64,000 nt of DNA, taken from Platerodrilus igneus (taxonomy: Eukaryota; Arthropoda; Insecta; Coleoptera; Lycidae). Below the pieces are notes generated by a model, which searched no databases, was not told where the DNA came from, and saw only the letters and a list, made by a program, of their open reading frames with translations. The position numbers and the translations under genes are program-made. Shown in pieces: positions 43,246 to 53,410 of the stretch. The stretch is taken from assembly GCA_036346225.1 (NCBI GenBank), contig JARFIW010000999.1, positions 6,617,001 to 6,681,000 on the forward strand, given 5' to 3'. How positions within the stretch are numbered: the first letter of the stretch is position 1; each line of letters begins with the position of its first letter.

Positions 43246-44541
43246 TCATGGGAATGGACGCTCATTAGTATGGGACCGCATATGAATTTTCAAGCTACTT
43301 TTAAGAGATGCAATATAATTACACAAATTGCATGAAAATGGGTGTTCGTTAGTATGGGAGCACATATGTCTTTGTAAACTACTTTTATAAACTGCAGAAT
43401 AATTGCACAAATTGCATGCAAATTGACGTTCATTAATATGGGACTGTATATGAATTTTCAAGTTGCTTTTAAGAGTTGCAGAATAATTACATAAATTACA
43501 CGGGAATGGACGTTCGTTAGTATGGGAGCGCAAATGCCTTTTCAAGTTACTTTTACAAGATGCAGAATAATTACAAAAATTGCATAAAAACAGACGTTTC
43601 TTAGTGTGGCACTGTATATGAATTCTTAGCTTACTTTTAGAAGATGCAGAATAATTACACAAGTTGCATGTAAAGGGGCGTTCGTTAGTATGAGACCGTA
43701 TATGAATTTTCAAGCTACTGTTACAAGATGCAGAATAATTACACAAATCGCATGGGAATGGACGTTCCTTAGTATGGGAGCGCATATGAGTTTTCAGGTT
43801 ACTTTTAAGAGATGCCGAATAATTACATAATTTGCATGCAAATGGACGTTCATTAGTATGGGAGAGCAAATGCCTTTTCAAGTTACTTTTACAAGAAGCA
43901 GAATAATTACATAAATTACATGGGAATGGACGTTCGTTAGTATGGGAGTGCAAATGCCTTTTCAAGTTACTTTTACAAGATGCAGAATAATTACAACAAT
44001 TGCATACAAACAGACGTTGCTTAGTGTGGCACCCTATATGAATTTTTAGCTTACCTTTAGAAGATGCAGAATAATTACACAAGTTGCATGCAAAGGGGCG
44101 TTCGTTAGTATGAGACCGTGTATGAATTTTCAAGCTACCTTTACAAGATGCAGAATAATTACACAAATCGCATGGGAATGGACGTTCGTTAGTATGGGAG
44201 CGCATATGTTTTTTCAAGCTACTGTTATAAGCTGCAGAATAATTACACAAATTGCATGCGAATGGATGCTCATTACTATGGGATCGCATATGAATTTTCA
44301 GGCTACTTTTAAAAGATGCAGAATAATGACATAAATTGCATGGGAAAGGACGTTCATTAGTATGGAACCGCATATGAATTTTCAAGTTGCCTTTTGAAGA
44401 TGCGGTATAATTACATAAATTGCATGCAAACGGACGTTCTTTAGTGTGAGATCGTATGTGAATTTTCAAGTTACTTTTAGAAAATGCAAAATAATTACAC
44501 AAGTTGCATGGGAATGGACGTTTGTTAGTGTGGGAACGCAT
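43246..44541 (-). CDS. C2H2 zinc-finger array, about 15 fingers (copy 2)
   Basis: 431 codons of uninterrupted 28-residue fingers, PFPCNLCNYSASCKSNLK type, with CX2CX12HX3H and HTNERPF linkers. The ORF is 140 codons, exactly five repeat units, longer than copy 1. Several neighbouring fingers are almost identical, which points to unequal exchange. All Cys and His ligands appear retained across the array, which would be unlikely after long neutral decay, but the frame starts within a finger and no start exon is visible. DNA binding is a family inference. Confidence 0.78.
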   Translation of the reverse strand: MRSHTNKRPFPCNLCNYFAFSKSNLKIHIRSHTKERPFACNLCNYTASSKGNLKIHMRFHTNERPFPCNLCHYSASFKSSLKIHMRSHSNEHPFACNLCNYSAAYNSSLKKHMRSHTNERPFPCDLCNYSASCKGSLKIHTRSHTNERPFACNLCNYSASSKGKLKIHIGCHTKQRLFVCNCCNYSASCKSNLKRHLHSHTNERPFPCNLCNYSASCKSNLKRHLLSHTNERPFACKLCNYSASLKSNLKTHMRSHTKERPFPCDLCNYSASCNSSLKIHIRSHTNERPFTCNLCNYSASSKSKLRIHIQCHTKKRLFLCNFCNYSASCKSNLKRHLRSHTNERPFPCNLCNYSATLKSNLKIHIQSHINERQFACNLCNYSAVYKSSLQRHMCSHTNEHPFSCNLCNYIASLKSSLKIHMRSHTNERPFP

Positions 44542-45010
44542 TTCGTTTCAAGCTGCCGAATAATTACATAAATTGTAGAGGAATAGACATTCGATAGCAT
44601 GGGATCGTGTATGAGTTTTCAAGTTACCTTTAGAAGATGCGGTATAATTACACAAATTACATGCAAACAGATGTTCCTTCGTGTGGGACCATACACGAAC
44701 TGTTAGCTTACTTATAGAAGATGCAGATTAATTACACAAATTGCAACAAATGGACGTTCTTTGATTTGGTACCGAATATGTAGAAGCACATAGAAAGCAC
44801 GTAAATGGGCGTTCGTTAGCATGTGAGAGTATATCAATACGTTTTATAGAATAAAGAATAATTACATAAATTACATGTCACAGTCACTGTACTATGTGAC
44901 CGTGTAATGTAATTGCAAATTTCTTTTTTGATGGTACAAAAATTACACACAGGCGATGGGATCACGTACGTTAAGCACAATAATCACACAAATTGCATGT
45001 CTATCCAATA
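44542..45010 (-). pseudogene. Partly degenerate upstream fingers (copy 2)
   Basis: Counterpart of 26074-26580, with broken fingers and a deletion after the array start near 44545. Shows NLCNYTAS-type fragments; no clear 5' exon. Confidence 0.6.
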
Positions 45011-45255
45011 AGCATATACCAATAATCTTTTACTTTTGCATCGACTTGATGAATATTCATAAGTGTATTTTATTTTAATTTTGTATCTTTTATTAGAATA
45101 CAACAAATTCTACACAATACTTTTTTTGTTCCATAATCAGCTATCGACCTGGTTCTTTACATAAACTTGTTAAACAGGTTAAATACAAAAAGTTACTGGT
45201 ACAATTATATAAACTGTCTTAATGTTAAATACATATTATCCGTATTTAACTGGAT

Positions 45256-47055
45256 ATTGATTTTTCTTAATATGTGTTTCATGTATGCTTAAAAGTTTAA
45301 CATCATATAAATCATCATTAATATACAGTCTTTGCAATTTCTAAATAGATTTGCGTCATTACCATTTGTGACGTCAATTGTAGTGACGTTGCCACTACCA
45401 AAAGCCATTACCGCATGACTATAAAGCGTCATCAGTAGAATACAGAGATTGAAAATATTTAATAGCAGATGACGAATGTGATTTGTTACTTTTTAAAAAG
45501 GTATTTTTAGGATAAATTTTTATCGACAATATTCCAGATCAAAGTCATTAATTAACAGTATATTTTATTTACTTGTCTATTTCTACCACTGAGCATGTTT
45601 TAAATACAGTTGCGTATTTCTAATGTTTCCAATTTTATAGCCATTAGTATATTATATCAGACACGGAATAATAACCACAGTTATTCAAGAGGTTATATTA
45701 TTGGAATTATAATTTAAACCCGGGTGTAGTCACTTTTATGTACGCAGTTATTATGATTTCAATGGTAACAGAATCCGTTCAGATGGCGCTGTTTTAAATT
45801 TAGGGTCCCTAAGTAATTTTAGATAATCTAAATTTAGACGCCACGCCATGCTACAGGTATCTAAAATTTTGCTACATGTTTTATATTTATTTGTTAAAAA
45901 TTTCTTTATTTGGTCCGTTGTTTTTACGCTTTTGTAATTATTTCAACTGTATTTGTGTGTAAAAAAGTATGTATTTTTTGTTAAAATTAATTAAATATAT
46001 TTTTCCATTCCTATATTTGCAGCGAAAACGATTTTCAAATTTTTAGTAAGGCTTGTTGGTTTAAACTTATACCTTAGATAATTTAAACTTTTTCTTAATT
46101 ATATCTTCAATAGTATTGATTTTGATGTTTTTGTAGCTTCATTATGGGTGGCGACTTTCTATTATTTCCATTTTAGCCAAATTATTTAAATAACAATTTA
46201 GAATTCTGTAGTTAATTCTAGGATATGGCATCTTAAATGTCTATCACGATATTTAAAAATTTAGATGTATATGTGTATTTTAAAATTGTTTGTTCTGTTT
46301 GTGAATAAATAATCTTTTGAAAACACTTTTATAGCTATACTACCATCTTACAATAAACAACTATAGGTAGTCTTGTTTTATCGCTAATGTTAAGTATGTA
46401 TATATTACAGAGGTAAACTGTACTAAGCCATATGTATTGAATTTTGAAGTAGCTTAAAATGAAGAAAGCAAATCCTTGTAATTGCTTGTATTTTTATATT
46501 GTTGTATCCATTTTAAAAAATTACTCTAAACGTTTTAAGCATAGATACCACTATATAAAAATACAAGCAAGGACCTTGGGCGTAGTAGTCACACACATAC
46601 CACTACGCCACTGAGCCGCCCCACTCTTCGAGGCCATATAATTGTTGCAGGTAACGGAGTAGTTTGAAACAAATAATGCAATACACAATTTTTTGTAGAT
46701 TGGTGTAATCTAAAGACTTTGACCTTACCTGTATGTAGCACCTCCAAAGTTTAAGCTAGTGTAGTATTAACCAGTTCGTTACCAGTGTTTTTATTATTAC
46801 CATTGAAATTGAAAGCTACAGACGCTGTTAGGATACCTAAAATTCAATATCCTGAATATGATTTTGCAGCCCATGTTTTAAAGACAAGTCACTCAAGAAT
46901 TTATCGAGTATTAAAAGCTTGTAATTTAACAATAAAATATATATAGATGGACTTGTTTATTATACATAAAGTTTAAGATAGTTATAATTAAATTAGAAGT
47001 ACATCGTGTAAAAAGTTTTTTTAATTCTAAGTAGCCATGCGTTTGGTTGACTAGT
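45256..47055. other. Mostly unrecognised non-coding sequence
   Basis: A+T-rich and without a convincing frame or repeat except the SINE head at 46571-46622. Confidence 0.5.
46571..46622 (-). mobile_element. SINE head fragment
   Basis: The minus strand gives ggcggctcagtggcgtagtg and then tgtgtgtgactactacgccc and aaggtcc, matching the first 50 bases of the SINE at 54146. The match stops before the B box. Unusually, the 5' head is present while the body is missing. Confidence 0.8.
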
Positions 47056-47366
47056 TCAATTTGATTGAAAATCTGAATCACTGTCATCACCATCACCATT
47101 ATTAATAATTAGAGATGCTTTATCTTCTTGATTAAACTTGATCTCACGTTCCCACCAATCTTTGATAATATTTACAAGATGTTCCACCGACTGTTCTTTC
47201 GATGTGTTGATGGTAGTAGGTCGTACACCCCATACATTCCAATTGCATTGAATATGCAGTGATACAGAGACCACATATCTGTATTTTTCAACCAGCAATT
47301 CCATTTTAAAAACCTTTGACGGTTTATGCCTACCATTTTTAAAATTACTGATACGTTACAAAGCAC
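47056..47366 (-). other. Unrecognised ORF with acidic tail
   Basis: An 82-codon frame at 47056-47304, overlapped by another frame to 47366. It contains VRPTTINTSKEQSVEHLVNI, WWEREIKFNQEDK and an acidic end NNGDGDDSDSDF. I do not recognise it. The composition looks protein-like, and an acidic tail is common in transposase-derived or nuclear proteins. It could be a gene fragment or chance. Confidence 0.3.
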
Positions 47367-47585
47367 ATTATTTTAATTTTCATCACGACAAGTTAAACAA
47401 GCTTTGCTTAAAATCATTAGTTCCATAAGAAATTGCTTATTTAGTAAGTTACTCTACAATTACTTTTTTTCTAGGAACTGTTAGATGTTATATTTAACAA
47501 GTATTATAATACGACACGTTGTCCAAAATTATTGCAAATGGTTTTTCCAAATTCTTTAGTGATTAATTTTCAAATTGTTGTCCAG

Positions 47586-47741
47586 ATGCACGTTTAAGAG
47601 AAACATTTGCGTCTACTTTGACCAAAGAACATGGTACTACGCGATTGGAAGCGACAATATACAACTGTACGATTGGAAACTATGTCAGTGCGGAACAAGT
47701 GTATAATCTCTTAAAAGACTGTTTAACGTTATTGGAAGAAA
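47586..47741 (+). other. Possible internal exon of an unknown gene
   Basis: 156 open bases lie between a good acceptor (tttcaaattgttgtccag) and a good donor (gtaagtta). The reading frame, phase 1 to phase 1, gives peptide such as LRETFASTLTKEHGTT and YVSAEQVYNLLKDCLTLLEE, well balanced in composition and amphipathic. I do not recognise the family. It may be an exon of a host gene with other exons outside the window, or a captured fragment. Confidence 0.3.
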
Positions 47742-48463
47742 GTAAGTTATACTTCCTAAAGGCGCCAATGTACTCGGTACCACTTGCCAAAATTTAGAGT
47801 AAGCTATCGGACAAGCTACAAAATAGCTGCTGTTTAGTGAATAACACAGAGTATATTCAGAGTGTTAACTTCATACGAAAATTTGTCCAAACAACAAAAA
47901 TTCTATTGCACTTTTGTTATCATTTTATGTATCTCGCTTTCTCTGTCGGTGGGCTGTAAGGCATTGGTGAGAGGGCGCTAAACACCAGAATAAACATGAC
48001 GGCGCATAGACAAATCGACAGCCACACCCAATCTTATCTGTCAGTTTTGTTTACAGATTCAGGTTTGGTTTTTTATATTGGAATTTTTATTATTAGTGGT
48101 CAGAGATCTCGTGGTTTAGGTGTTTTAATTTTAATAGTATTTTGTGATAGTTTTTTATTAAGTTTAGTATCAGTTTTACATTATTCGAACTTCTAATAAA
48201 CATAAACAGTGCCTTTTGTAGTTGTTTTTGGTTAAATGAACAGCGCCTGTTTCTTCTTTAAGAATTATCCTTTATTTACCTGTGTAAGTATTTATATTTT
48301 CTAATAGTTTTTTCTGTAGCTAAATCTGTAATGAGATTATTACATGTTTATGTGTGCTGATATGCTCATCATTTATGCAACTGAAACCACGATTAACTTA
48401 AGTTGTGGGTGGTATTTATTCTTAAGCTAAACGTTGTTGCAGTTAGTTGTCATTGTAAACATA

Positions 48464-48715
48464 ATGGTTTACTGCTTAGTTTGTGGGAGTTCTTCTACTG
48501 AAGTTAAACGGATGTACAATTTTCCTAGGAATCTTGAGAAGTAAGTTCTTTTTAAATACAAAATGAAAGATTACTAATTTAACCGTAGATCACGATTGTG
48601 GCAAGAAGAAATTCGCAATAGATTTATATGTTCTAAACATTTTCGCTGGGAATGTTATACTAACATCAAGACATATAGTGTAACATATAAATTTTCCTGC
48701 AAATTTATTCGTTGA
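48464..48715 (+). CDS. THAP-domain fragment in two exons
   Basis: Exon 1, 48464-48540, starts with ATG: MVYCLVCGSSST, then MYNFPRNLE. A 48-base intron (48541-48588, gtaagt ... ccgtag, with ttactaat as possible branch site) joins in phase to exon 2, 48589-48715, SRLWQEEIRNRFICSKHF, ending at TGA. Together 67 codons. CX2C, FP, W and CX2H in this order match the THAP zinc finger, the DNA-binding domain of P-type transposases and related host proteins; the spacing between CX2C and CX2H (32) is slightly short. It may be the 5' end of a P-like element or a small gene. It is on the opposite strand from the P/THAP9-like gene at 36802-39247. Confidence 0.55.
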
Positions 48716-49266
48716 CTTTACCGCTGTGCATCTATTATTTTAGTCTTTATTCAACAACGTTTATATTATTGATTCATTCGATATTGCATATTTAATAACC
48801 AATAAACTTCAAGGCACACTTCAATTTTAATTATAATTACAATCTACTACATACCACATCGTCCTTACTGATAACATGTATACAAACCTGTTAGCGAGCT
48901 CCTACGTCTTGTAGTATCAAAGATTTTCAAGTTGTTCCGACGATTCGTGACCGATTGTCACTTTTCGTTTCTTCGTTGAACTGAAAGATCGCTTGGTCTG
49001 TTTAAAAAACACTCAAGATGGTCAGGGAAATCAAGTTTTCCTGGCAGAGACGCCGTAATAAAGGCACACTATTCTAAAAGTTCTCCGTGACGACTTGTGT
49101 AAATTGTAGTGTACGAACTCCTTTGGCGACGGTTTGTTTAAATGCGTAATCATATTAAAATTAATAATACAATTTATGACAGTGCAACTCTGAAAACGTA
49201 GATAACTCCGTTATCATCTTGATGTAATTCCACGTAATTTCGATGTAAGCTTAGATCATCTGGAAC
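48716..49266. other. Non-coding flank of the Gypsy-type element
   Basis: No gene recognised. The ATAT target repeat (49267-49270) follows. Confidence 0.5.
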
Positions 49267-49270
49267 ATAT

Positions 49271-49804
49271 TGTAGCGGGCTGCTACTACCGCGTTTCACT
49301 GATTTAAAACAAGTAATAACAAAAGTCTTTATTACTCATTGTTCACAAGTCTAATTAACAGTGTATGCCTTATTTATAGGTGTTTTTAGTCCAATTAACA
49401 ATGAAGCACTATCACACTAATGAATTTATAAGCACTAATATCTTCTTAAGCTAACTCCTTTACCATAGGTCCATTAACAACACTAACACAACTATTTATT
49501 TATTATACACTTTTATCTATTTGTGTATACTACAAGCTGCATGTACATTAGACACATCATATACATTTATGTATACTCTTGGACTTCCAAAAACTCAACT
49601 ACTTTTACTTTACACGATATAATTTATGTTCGACATACTGTTATAGACTAACTTTGTATTTCATCATTGGTCCTATTTATATCGTGAATTAAAAGGATGA
49701 CTCATCCTCCAGTAATTGCCAGAAGCTTCTCGGTTGCTGTAGAATATACAGTGCTTGCGGCACTTGTATATGTTTGACGGGTTGCCTAATAGTAGCTCGC
49801 AACA
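49271..49804 (-). repeat. Gypsy-type 3' LTR
   Basis: 534 bases. Next to it on the coding strand lies the purine tract at about 49805-49820. Matches 55586-56109, 61899-62422 and, more distantly, the solo LTR at 37859-38401. Confidence 0.93.
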
Positions 49805-50126
49805 CTGCCCCCTCTTTAAAACCGTTACGTCTCGTAACTGTAAATACATTTTGACGCCAATTCGATGACTGATGACGGTATAGGCAGCTATCTCCTCTGG
49901 TGCATCCACCGCGTCGTTGGAAATAACAGTCAACACTCTTTTCTTGGTCTTGGTAGGCAACCGGTTGATAACAACAAACAAGGACCTGAACGTTGGTTCC
50001 CTGGAAAACTATTTCTAGCATATTTCGGACTATCCTCCAATCTAAGCGATCCAGTCCACAGTCTAACTTGGGCACCACTAGTCTCGTTACTCCATTTTCC
50101 ATCATCTGAGCATTAAGATTCAGCAA
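49805..50126 (-). pseudogene. Macrodomain C-terminal half and CCCH zinc finger
   Basis: The same frame as the pol end at 50133, separated only by a TGA at 50133-50135. LLNLNAQMMENGVTRLVVPK then LDCGLDRLDW near 50064-50045 and a VFQGTNVQVLVCCY strand: this is the closing half of a TARG1/OARD1-type macrodomain, whose catalytic Asp lies in the GCGLDRL motif. Next, at 49872-49928, comes CYFQRRGGCTRGDSCLYRH, a CX7CX5CX3H zinc finger of the RNA-binding CCCH type. The frame then runs through the polypurine tract into the LTR, so the functional end is unclear. Assignment rests on motif order and family knowledge. Confidence 0.82.
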
Positions 50127-50132
50127 AGCCTC

Positions 50133-50714
50133 TCATAAATGTCCATGACAAGGTCTCTGCCATGAAGAATTTTTGGTGACCAGATAGTAAACATAACGAT
50201 TTTTATCTTGAAGAACCAAAGCTTTTCCTACAGTTGGCTGCTGTTGTACTAATTCATCCACGCATCCAAACTTTTTCTTGAAAACAACAGCTATTCCCCT
50301 TGACATTACCAAATCTTGAGCTACGCAATGTGCAAGGGAATACTCTTCTGGTGCTCTAAACAGATCTTGCTGTTTTTCAACAACAACGCCAAATCTCGCC
50401 TTAGCGGAACCACCATACGTCGCCATAAAGCTCTCAAAATCTACATTTGGCTCATGATTAATAACTTGTCGAACACCATTATCATTATTCGAGTCTTCCT
50501 GGTTGTTTCCAGCGTAGGATGCTAAATGGTCAAAGTGTACCACTTTCGGTTTACCACGAGGGGACTTTCTGATCCGGTACACTACATCATTAATCCTTTT
50601 CATCACTTCGTACGGGCCTTCCCATTGTCTTTGTAATTTTGGCGACAACCCACGTTTTCTTTGTGGATTATACAACTCCAGGTTGATAACCACCTTCTTG
50701 TGCTCTCGTGTCAT
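50133..50714 (-). pseudogene. pol end: integrase C-terminal module fused to macrodomain N-terminal half
   Basis: 193 codons. Residues 1-68 are the integrase GPY/F-type module: RKRGLSPKLQRQWEGPYEV, then KPKVVHFDHLASY. A linker (69-108) follows. From about residue 110 comes a macrodomain: QQDLFRAPEEYSLAHCVAQD, MSRGIAVVFKKKFGCV, VGKALVLQDKNRYVYYLVTK. In TARG1/OARD1 the catalytic Lys lies in the FKKKFGG motif, here FKKKFGC, retained. The macrodomain is therefore part of the Pol polyprotein or read just after integrase. A TGA at 50133-50135 divides it from the second half. Confidence 0.85.
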
Positions 50715-52010
50715 ATTGTGATTTCATTCGATCGCTTACTGCCTGGATATTCTTTCGGACGTTTTCGTGAAGGCTATTTGATCTTTCACGAAGCTTACTA
50801 ACGTGATCTTCACCTGCGATCTCTTCTCCAGGTTTGAATCCAAACTGAAGATCACATGGTAGCCGCAATTCACGTCCTAGCATTACGCAAGCGGACGAGT
50901 ATCCTGTGCTATCATGTACCGAAGATCGGTACGCCAGTAGGAACAAATGTAAATATTGGTCCCAGTCTCGTTGAAGTTCAGAGACAACTTTGGCCAGGTA
51001 CTTTCCTAACGTCCTGTTCATTCTTTCAACCATTCCATTCGATTGGGGATGAAGTGTCGTGGTTCTAGTCTTCCTGATTCTAAGATGCTTGCAGACGTTT
51101 TGAAACAACGCTGACCTTGATCGGAGTGTAATTCCAACGGAACTCCAAAGCAACAAAACAACTCCCTCACTAGTACATCTGCAACCGTCTCGGCTTTTTG
51201 GTTTGGTATAGCATATGCCTCTGGCCATTTGGTAAAATAGTCCATTGCAACCAAGATGCATTTATTTCCTTTCTCTGATTCAGGAAACGGACCAGCTATA
51301 TCAATGGCTACCCTCTCAAAAGGATTCCCCACGTTATACTGTCTCATTGGGGCTTTCCGTTTTGTGACCGGATCATTTGCAGAGGCACACAACTCACATT
51401 TCCGGCACCACTCCTTCACATCTTCTTTCCAGTTGATCCAATAGAATCTTTTTCTCACTCTTTCGAGAGTTCTCTTCACGCCAAAGTGCCCTCCAGAAAT
51501 ACCATCGTGCAAGTGCTGCAACATTTCCGGCACTCTGCTTCTCGGCACTATCACTTGAAGTCTCTCAGTGCCATCTTCACATTTCAGGCGTCGTTTCAAG
51601 ATTATATTTTCAATCACCAAGGAGTCCCACTGTGCCCAGTGTGCCTTCAGGCTCTTACTTGAAATACTAATTTCTTCCCAAGCTGGTTGTTGTCCTCTAC
51701 TTTTCCACTCAATAATACGTCCCAATTCGGCGTCATTCTCCTGGTCTTCTTGTATTCTTTCGGGTTGCCAAGTATCATTAGTTACTTTCATTCTGTGGAT
51801 GACACTTATGTTCTCTTCCATCTTGAAGTAATGATTGCAGTCTACCGGACAAGGTCTTCTTGACAGAGCGTCTGCATTTCGGTGGCTAGTTTCTACACGA
51901 TGTTCTGTGTCAAAGTCATATTCCTGCAGCCGCTCTATCCACCTTGCAACTTGCCCTTCAGGATTTCGAAACTGTAGTAACCATTTTAATGCAGCATGGT
52001 CTGTTCTCAA
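50668..52010 (-). pseudogene. Gypsy-type RNase H end and integrase
   Basis: 51018-52010 begins with RNase H (MRTDHAALKWLLQFRNPEG) and the connection RVETSHRNADALSRRPC. It then has the integrase zinc domain HLHDGISGGHFGVKRTLERV ... CRKCELC, and the core RVAIDIAGPFPES (first Asp) and LHSDQGQ (second Asp). A frameshift near 51090 leads to 50668-51261 with the catalytic Glu in LHPQSNGMVERMNRTL. All three integrase residues are visible. The domain inserts cDNA. The overlap with the 50133-50714 frame involves another shift near 50700. Confidence 0.9.
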
Positions 52011-52035
52011 TAGAAATTTACGATCGTATAAGTAC

Positions 52036-52890
52036 TTATAAAAGTGCTCTGGATTTGACGACGGCCAACAGCTCCCTTCTTGTCACACAATAGTTCCTTT
52101 CTGGCTGCAACAAGATCTTGCTGAAATACCCAATAACTTTTTCTTGTCCGTCCTGCACTTGAGAAAGAACGCCTCCTATAGCTGTGTTACTGCCATCGGT
52201 ATCCAACACAAATTTCCCCTCCATCCGTGGATAACTCAAAATTGGTGCTATAACTGGTAGCCGTGTCAGTTGTTCAAATGCACTGTGGCAGTCGTCATTC
52301 CAATCATATTCTTGTCCATCTTCGGTTAATTTTGTTAACGGTTTGGCAATGTTCGCAAACCCAAGCATAAAACGTCGGTAATATGTGCACAATCCTAGAA
52401 AACTGCGTAGTTGGTGTATATCTGCTGGTGTAGGCTACTTTTGCACCGTTTTTATTTTGTCAAGGTCAACTCTTATTCCGGTCTCCGAAACGACATGTCC
52501 TAGGTATTTCACCTTTTTTCCAAGTAGGTGACACTGCTTGGGGCTCAATGTAAGATTTGCCCCGCGTAATCTTTGGAATATCTCCTCTAGATTCTTAAGA
52601 TGTTCTTCAAAAGATTGGCCTAACACTATCACGTCGTCTAGGTACACCAGACAAGTCTTCCAAGACAGTCCACGCAGTATCGACTTCATCAATCGTTCAA
52701 AAGTAGCAGGGACATTGCATAATCCAAATGGCATGACCTTGAACTGCCATAATTCAGTTCCAATTGTAAGCGCAGTTTTTTCTTTATCGTTTGGAGCCAA
52801 GCCTACCTGCCAGTATCCGCTTTTCAAGTCCAAGGTCGAAAACCATTTAGATCCGGATAAAGTATACAAGGTGTCATCAATTCTGGGCAA
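52036..52890 (-). pseudogene. Gypsy-type reverse transcriptase and RNase H start
   Basis: 52435-52890 has [29 protein letters not shown] (palm A), QFKVMPFGLCNVPATFERLM and CLVYLDDVIVLG (YLDD catalytic box near 52640), then LGHVVSETGI. A TAG ends it near 52436. 52036-52392 continues in another frame with YYRRFMLGFANIAKPLT, the thumb, and RNase H FVLDTDGSNTAIGGVLSQ and YCVTRRELLAVV. Catalytic residues are kept; frame breaks near 52430 and 52030 are the defects. Confidence 0.92.
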
Positions 52891-53407
52891 AGGATTGCTG
52901 TCTTTCTTTCACATTGTTGAACCGCCGGTAGTCTACACAAAACCTTGTCGATCCATCCTTTTTCCTGACAGGCACTACCGGGGATGCCCATGGACTATTC
53001 GAGAGTTCAATCACTCCTTGTTCTTCCATGTCGGTGATAATTTACTCGGCTTCCTTACGTTTTGCCAAAGGCAGCCGCCTGGGGTGTTTTCTTATCGGTT
53101 GCGCATCTCCAGTATTGATTTTATGTTGCACAACATTCGTCCTTCCTTTCTTACTATCATCCAGTGCAAACACACCTCGATATCGTCCGACCAGTGCTTT
53201 TACCTTGCCCAGTTGGTCGCCGTTTAATCCTTGACACGAAGGTATCAACATATTCAGCAATTTCTGTGAGCAACCGTTGGCTGGTTTATCTTTCGTGTCG
53301 CCCACACAACGTTTAATATGGCATACTGGAATGCAACTTCCCACAATCATGTCTTTCTTCAGGGTCACCGTATGCGGATTAATGTTCAGCACTCTTACTG
53401 GTATCAT
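52891..53407 (-). pseudogene. Gypsy-type Pol, connector and RT N-terminus
   Basis: 53042-53407 encodes the connector after protease: RYRGVFALDDSKKGRTNVVQH, then TGDAQPIRKHPRRLPLAKR, the typical entry to Gypsy RT. A TAA near 53042 is followed in the same frame by [19 protein letters not shown] and RFCVDYRR near 52920-53030. A frameshift at about 52900 leads into the palm region. Confidence 0.87.
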
Positions 53408-53410
53408 ATT

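Larger units (their letters stand above)
39273..45255. repeat. Segmental duplication, copy 2
   Basis: Second copy of 20960-26815 in the same orientation, about 18.3 kb downstream. It lacks the MITE of copy 1 and has an array of about 15 fingers against 10. It starts 25 bases from the P/THAP9-like exon, so the duplication boundary may have removed that gene's 5' end. Includes A-rich sequence (39340-39660) and degenerate fingers (39890-40297). Confidence 0.9.

Noticed and set aside
25198..44541. CRISPR-like array because of regular 84-base repeats
   Set aside because: The repeats are coding C2H2 fingers with no unique spacers, in a eukaryotic genome.
49805..50381. The macrodomain as an unrelated host gene next to a Gypsy element
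   Set aside because: It shares the pol frame, lies inside the two LTRs and upstream of the polypurine tract, and starts 40 residues after the integrase module.
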